A DNA stretch of 46,343 bases from Burkholderiales bacterium (GTDB taxonomy: Bacteria > Pseudomonadota > Gammaproteobacteria > Burkholderiales > Burkholderiaceae_C): the NCBI GenBank assembly GCA_025358485.1, contig JANYJJ010000177.1, positions 1 to 46,343 of the forward strand. Direction: 5' to 3'. Of this stretch, positions 42,797 to 46,343 are shown in pieces. Positions within the stretch are counted from its first letter, which is position 1. The number at the start of each line of letters is the position of its first letter. Position numbers and translations under genes: made by a program. Under the pieces are notes generated by a model. The model made no database searches, was not told the origin of the DNA, and worked only from the letters and a program-made list of their open reading frames with translations.

Positions 42797-43537
42797 CTAA
42801 ATGCAGCGCCCGCCGTCCACCTCCATCGCCACGCCAGTGATCATCGACGCTTCGTCGCTGCACAAAAAGCACGCCGCGTTGCCCATGTCTTCGGGCGTGG
42901 AAAAACGGCCGATGGGGATGCTGGCTAAAAACTTGGCGCGCACTTCCGGCGTGTCTTCGCCCATGAAAGTTTTGAGCAGCGGCGTTTCCCCGGCCACTGG
43001 GTTGAGCGCCACCACGCGCACGCCGAACGGTGCCAACTCGACCGCCATCGCGCGGGTGGCGGTGATGACCCAGCCCTTGCTGGCGTTGTACCAAGCCAGG
43101 CGCGGACGCGGGCTGACGCCTGCGGTGCTGGCGATATTTAAAATGACCCCGCGTTTTTGCAGCTTGAACCGCGGCACCGCTTCTTTCGCTGCCAAATAAA
43201 TCGACTTCACATTGACGGCCAGGATGCGGTCGAACTCGGCCTCATCCAAGCCCTCCAAAGGCTGCGGCGTGTGGCCGACCCCGGCGTTGTTGACCAGGAT
43301 GTTCAGTCCGCCAAAGTGGTCATAGGCCGCTTCGACCATGGCGCGCACATCGGCGGCCACGGCCACGTCGGCGCGAATGGCCTTCGCGCCCAGCACGGTT
43401 GCCACGCGCTGGGCGGCGTCGCCGTCGCGGTCAACGATCAGCACCTGCGCACCTTCAGCAACGAACTTGCGGGCAATGCCTTCGCCGAAACCTGATGCGG
43501 CCCCGGTGACGATGGCAATTTTGTTTTTTAGTCTCAT
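42797..43537 (-). CDS. short-chain dehydrogenase/reductase (glucose-1-dehydrogenase type)
   Basis: A 246-residue SDR: IVTGAASGFGEGIARKF, DRDGDAAQRVATV (cofactor acidic residue, suggesting NAD), ILVNNAGVGHTPQ, IASTAG, Tyr/Lys in WYNASKGWV, and the C-terminal GVAMEVDGGRCI. A good ribosome binding site (GAAGGAAG) lies before ATG 43537. It follows the aldehyde dehydrogenase gene by 25 bp, so the two probably act in one oxidation route such as alcohol or sugar catabolism. The substrate is unknown. Confidence 0.88.
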   Translation of the reverse strand: MRLKNKIAIVTGAASGFGEGIARKFVAEGAQVLIVDRDGDAAQRVATVLGAKAIRADVAVAADVRAMVEAAYDHFGGLNILVNNAGVGHTPQPLEGLDEAEFDRILAVNVKSIYLAAKEAVPRFKLQKRGVILNIASTAGVSPRPRLAWYNASKGWVITATRAMAVELAPFGVRVVALNPVAGETPLLKTFMGEDTPEVRAKFLASIPIGRFSTPEDMGNAACFLCSDEASMITGVAMEVDGGRCI

Positions 43538-43562
43538 AGTGCTTCCTTCTTTTGGGAGTGCT

Positions 43563-45032
43563 TTATCCGTGATGAATCGCAACCGTCTTCAAACTTGAAA
43601 ATCCATACAGCGCCTCAAAGCCTTTTTCGCGGCCGTGGCCGCTGCGCTTCACGCCGCCGAACGGCAACTCAACCCCGCCGCCCGCGCCGTAGTTGTTGAT
43701 GAACACCTGGCCGCACTTCAAGGCGCGCGCCATGCGCATTTGACGTCCCCCGTCGCGTGTCCACACGCCCGCCACCAAACCGAAAGGCGTGCCGTTGGCA
43801 ATGCGCAAGGCATCGGCGTCAGAGTCAAACGGAAGCACCAACTGCACCGGGCCGAAGATTTCTTCTTGGGCCAGGGCGTGGTCTGCCGCGTTGTCTGCAC
43901 CCAGGCCACTCACCAAGGTAGGCGGCAGGTAGTGGCCGCCGCTCGGCGCGTCGCTCATCACTTCAGCTTGCGCGGCGATGCGCAGGCCGTCCTGCGTGGC
44001 GAGGTTCAGGTAACGGCTGACGATGTCGAATTGGCGTTTTGAAATCAGCGGCCCCACATCCAAATCGCTGAGCGCTGGGCCCACGCGCAGCGCGCGATAA
44101 CGCGCTGCCATGCGCGCCAGCACGTCGTCGAACACCGAGCGCTCCACCAGAATTCGCGACGCGGCCGAGCAAGTTTGCCCCGCGTTTTGAATCCCGGCGT
44201 TCACCAAAAACGGCAGCGCTGCATCCAAGTCGGCATCCGCAAAAACCAATTGCGGGCTCTTGCCGCCCAGCTCCAGGGTGACAGGAACCGTGTTCTTCGC
44301 CGCCGCCGCTTGCACCAACGCGCCCGTGGCCACCGAGCCGGTGAACGAGATGTGGTCGATGCCAGCGTGCGCTGACAGTGCCGCGCCCGCCTCGTCGCCC
44401 AAGCCCGTCACCACATTCAAAGCACCCGGCGGCAAGCCGGCCTCCATGGCCATGCGCGCAAACGCCAGCACTGTCAGGCAGGCTTCTTCGGCGGGCTTCA
44501 ATACGCAGGCATTGCCCATCGCCAAAGCCGCACCCACGCTGCGCCCAACGATTTGCATGGGGTAGTTCCACGGCACGATGTGGCCCGTTACACCCAGGGG
44601 TTCGCGCAAGGTCAGCGCGGTGTAGCCCGCCAAGAAAGGCAGCGTCTCGCCATGGACTTTGTCGGCCGCGCCGCCGTAAAACTCTAAGTAGCGCGCCAGG
44701 GCGATGGCATCGGCGCGGCCTTGCTTCAGCGGCTTGCCCACGTCGAGCGCTTCCAAGTGGGCCAGCATCTCGACGTTGTCCAGCACCTTGCGGCCGATGG
44801 CGCTGAGCACCCGACCGCGCTCGGTGGCCGTCATGCGGCCCCACGCGCCCACGTCCAACGCAGCGCGAGCAGCGGCCACAGCAGCGTTGATGTCGGCACC
44901 ATTGCCACGCCCGATGTGCGTGAGCAGCGTGCCGTCCGACGGGTTGTGCAGCGGCAAAGACTGCCCGCTGTCGGCACTGCGCCATTGACCGTCGATGAGG
45001 ATCTGCGAAGCGTCAAAAGGAATGGTGTGCAT
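43563..45032 (-). CDS. NAD(P)-dependent aldehyde dehydrogenase
   Basis: A 489-residue enzyme with all family motifs: GHIVPWNYPMQI, GNACVLKPAE, cofactor-binding GIDHISFTGSVATG, general base Glu in VTLELGGKSP, nucleophilic Cys in AGQTCSAAS, EEIFGPVQLVLPF, and PFGGVKRSGHGREKG at the end. It oxidises an aldehyde to an acid. Co-transcribed with the SDR gene downstream. It is divergent from the permease gene with 72 bp between. The specific substrate (for example betaine aldehyde-like or a sugar aldehyde) is not clear. Confidence 0.92.
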   Translation of the reverse strand: MHTIPFDASQILIDGQWRSADSGQSLPLHNPSDGTLLTHIGRGNGADINAAVAAARAALDVGAWGRMTATERGRVLSAIGRKVLDNVEMLAHLEALDVGKPLKQGRADAIALARYLEFYGGAADKVHGETLPFLAGYTALTLREPLGVTGHIVPWNYPMQIVGRSVGAALAMGNACVLKPAEEACLTVLAFARMAMEAGLPPGALNVVTGLGDEAGAALSAHAGIDHISFTGSVATGALVQAAAAKNTVPVTLELGGKSPQLVFADADLDAALPFLVNAGIQNAGQTCSAASRILVERSVFDDVLARMAARYRALRVGPALSDLDVGPLISKRQFDIVSRYLNLATQDGLRIAAQAEVMSDAPSGGHYLPPTLVSGLGADNAADHALAQEEIFGPVQLVLPFDSDADALRIANGTPFGLVAGVWTRDGGRQMRMARALKCGQVFINNYGAGGGVELPFGGVKRSGHGREKGFEALYGFSSLKTVAIHHG

Positions 45033-45104
45033 GAGGGTCCTGATCGGGTGCGGCTGGCGATGTGAAGGCGCAAAGTTTCAATAGACTACATCGACTGTGC
45101 GCCC

Positions 45105-46091
45105 ATGACCCTCTTCATTCTCAAACGCTTCGCCACTTTCATCGCCACGCTGTTGGCCGCGTCCGCCTTGGTGTTTGCGGTGCTCGACGTGCTGCCGGGC
45201 AACGCGGCGGAGCTGATGTTGGGGGAATCGGCCACACCAGAATCTTTGGCGGCGTTGAGTGCCAAGTTGGGGCTGGATCAACCGCCTTTGACGCGCTACT
45301 TGGGTTGGTTGAAGGGCTTGGCGCATGGCGACATGGGCACCAGCTTGTCTTACGACACACCCGTGTGGGAGCTGGTGCAGCAGCGCATGGCAGTGACCTT
45401 GCCGTTGGCGTTGATGGCGATGGCGCTCACCACAGTTTTGGCCTTGGCCGCTGGCGTGTATGCCGCGTCGCAGCACAACAAACTGGGTGACGTGGGCGTG
45501 ATGACCGCCAGCCAAATCGGCATCGCCATTCCCAATTTTTGGTTTGCGATTTTGTTGATTCTGGTGTTTGCGGTGAAGCTGCAATGGTTCTCGGCCGGGG
45601 GCTTTCCGGGGTGGACGCAGGACGACGGCGACGGCGGGGATGGTGGCGGGGGTGGCGGCATTTGGTTGGGCTTCAAAGCGCTGGTGCTCCCAGCCGTGGC
45701 GCTGGCCGTGGTGCAGGCCGCCATCCTTGCGCGCATCACCCGGTCGGCCGTGTTGGACGTGCTGCGCGAAGACTTCGTGCGCACCGCGCGCGCCAAAGGT
45801 TTGAGTCCGCGACAGGTGTTGTGGCGGCATGTGCTGCGCAATGCTTTTGTGCCGGTGCTCACCTTGATGGGCCTGCAATTTGCCAACCTGCTGACCGGCA
45901 CCGTGGTGATCGAAAACGTCTTCAGCCTGCCGGGCCTTGGTCGCTTGGTGTTTCAAGCCATCGCCAATCGCGACCTCATCGTGGTGCGCAATGTGGTGCT
46001 GCTGTTGGCGGCAGCGGTGATCGTGATCAACTTTGTGGTGGACGTGTTGTATGCGGCGATTGATCCGCGTTTGCGGGTGGGCGCGGCATGA
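45105..46091 (+). CDS. DppB-type ABC transporter permease
   Basis: A 328-residue permease with six membrane helices. The start MTLFILKRFATFIATLLAAS, VLDVLPGNAAELMLG and LGLDQPPLTRYLGWL match peptide permeases. The EAA loop that contacts the ATPase is RTARAKGLSPRQVLWRHVLRNAFVPVL. The external loop after helix 3-4 contains an unusual acidic and Gly-rich insertion (DDGDGGDGGGGGG, about residues 170-182). Its stop overlaps the ATG of the next frame. It is the first gene of an operon whose remaining genes (second permease, ATPases, perhaps receptor) lie beyond the right end. Confidence 0.93.
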   Translation: MTLFILKRFATFIATLLAASALVFAVLDVLPGNAAELMLGESATPESLAALSAKLGLDQPPLTRYLGWLKGLAHGDMGTSLSYDTPVWELVQQRMAVTLPLALMAMALTTVLALAAGVYAASQHNKLGDVGVMTASQIGIAIPNFWFAILLILVFAVKLQWFSAGGFPGWTQDDGDGGDGGGGGGIWLGFKALVLPAVALAVVQAAILARITRSAVLDVLREDFVRTARAKGLSPRQVLWRHVLRNAFVPVLTLMGLQFANLLTGTVVIENVFSLPGLGRLVFQAIANRDLIVVRNVVLLLAAAVIVINFVVDVLYAAIDPRLRVGAA

Positions 46092-46343
46092 GTGAGTTGG
46101 CGGGAATTTTTTCTGTGCTTGCCAGACGCGAACCGCGTCCCGTTCGCCCTGAGGTATCGAAGGGTTGGCACCGGCCCTTCGATACCTCAGGGCGAACGGG
46201 GCAAGGGTTCTGCGCGAACTTCTGGCAGCACATGAACTTCATTCAGCGCGCTCGTCATCATGCGATTGAGATTGCGTTTGCGTTTGTGCGCAGCATGAGT
46301 GAGTTGGCAGAAATTTTTTCTGTGATTGCCAGATCGAACCGCA
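46088..46343 (+). CDS. 5' end of the next transporter gene, interrupted by a repeat
   Basis: An open frame from ATG 46088 (overlapping the permease stop) to the window edge, 85 codons with no stop. It reads MSELAGIFSVLARR, then residues coded by the inverted repeat (PVRPEVSKG...FDTSGRTG), then about 40 residues, and at 46295 a second MSELAEIFSVIARSNR in the same frame. The second ATG is likely the real start of a DppC-type permease, because the position after DppB fits and the sequence there is not interrupted. The first copy is a duplicate. Confidence 0.6.
   Translation, partial: MSELAGIFSVLARREPRPVRPEVSKGWHRPFDTSGRTGQGFCANFWQHMNFIQRARHHAIEIAFAFVRSMSELAEIFSVIARSNR
46139..46200. repeat. dispersed palindromic repeat, perfect 26-bp arms
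   Basis: Left arm 46139-46164 and right arm 46175-46200 are exact reverse complements, separated by 10 bases (TTGGCACCGG). It belongs to the CGTTCGCCCTGAG...TCGAAGGG family that I recall as scattered through Comamonadaceae genomes. As RNA it would form a very stable hairpin inside the open frame. Confidence 0.85.

Larger units (their letters stand above)
46086..46343. repeat. direct repeat of about 50 bp, two copies 207 bp apart
   Basis: The segment GCATGAGTGAGTTGGC and its continuation at 46086-46136 recurs at 46293-46342 with about five differences and one single-base indel. The copies are 207 bp (69 codons) apart, so both are in the same frame. The interval contains the 26-bp inverted repeat and about 95 bp of other sequence. 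Confidence 0.8.

Noticed and set aside
46139-46200. intrinsic terminator at the perfect palindrome
   Set aside because: The stem is very strong but no T run follows on either strand and the frame runs through it; a dispersed repeat fits better.

Overview
The window looks like a chromosomal segment of a Burkholderiales betaproteobacterium, probably of the Comamonadaceae. The evidence is high GC, the antiporter/kdsD/kdsC/lptC neighbourhood, a Gly-rich SSB, a PEP-CTERM-like tail, and at the right end the dispersed inverted repeat whose translation reads PVRPEVSKG...FDTSGRTG, which I recall as common in that family. No rRNA, tRNA, CRISPR array, intact insertion sequence or prophage was recognised. 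Many genes are joined by 4-base ATGA or TGATG overlaps, which makes operon limits easy to read.

Layout. 1-700: a truncated PIN-domain gene. 783-5535 (minus): soxX-soxY-soxZ-soxA behind a two-gene molybdenum hydroxylase (2Fe-2S and Mo-cofactor subunits). soxA is followed by a terminator and no soxB is in view. 5827-9576 (minus): response regulator, histidine kinase, M14 peptidase. 9737-11355 (plus): ECF sigma factor and a PEP-CTERM-like secreted protein. 11405-13762: MFS transporter, GNAT, YiaA-like protein. 13859-20396: a lipid-metabolism cassette resembling the uncharacterised E. coli ynbABCD genes, extended by a patatin-like protein and an SDR. 20449-24592 (minus): membrane protein, BtuF-like receptor without signal peptide, MarC protein, GMC oxidoreductase. 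24878-25417: RRM/Gly-rich RNA-binding protein. 25565-29169: outer-membrane DUF5916-like protein and a divergent lipoprotein. 29245-34381: kdsD-kdsC-lptC-SDR (minus) divergent from a KefB-type antiporter. 34424-35569: Fic protein. 35767-40557: ssb, S8 and S9 peptidases. 40759-42690: recQ. 42797-45032: aldehyde dehydrogenase and SDR. 45105-46343: DppB-type permease and the duplicated 5' end of the next gene.

The best candidate for an undescribed system is 13859-20396. It encodes a CdsA-like cytidylyltransferase, an alpha/beta-hydrolase fused to a SAM methyltransferase, a CDP-alcohol phosphatidyltransferase with an altered metal motif, a PAP2 phosphatase fused to a dual-specificity phosphatase, a patatin homologue in which both catalytic positions appear replaced (Ser to Cys, Asp to Leu), and an SDR. 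These could together make, transfer and trim an unusual phospholipid head group; that is inference from domain content only. The cassette is preceded by a perfect 9-bp inverted repeat eight bases before its first start codon.
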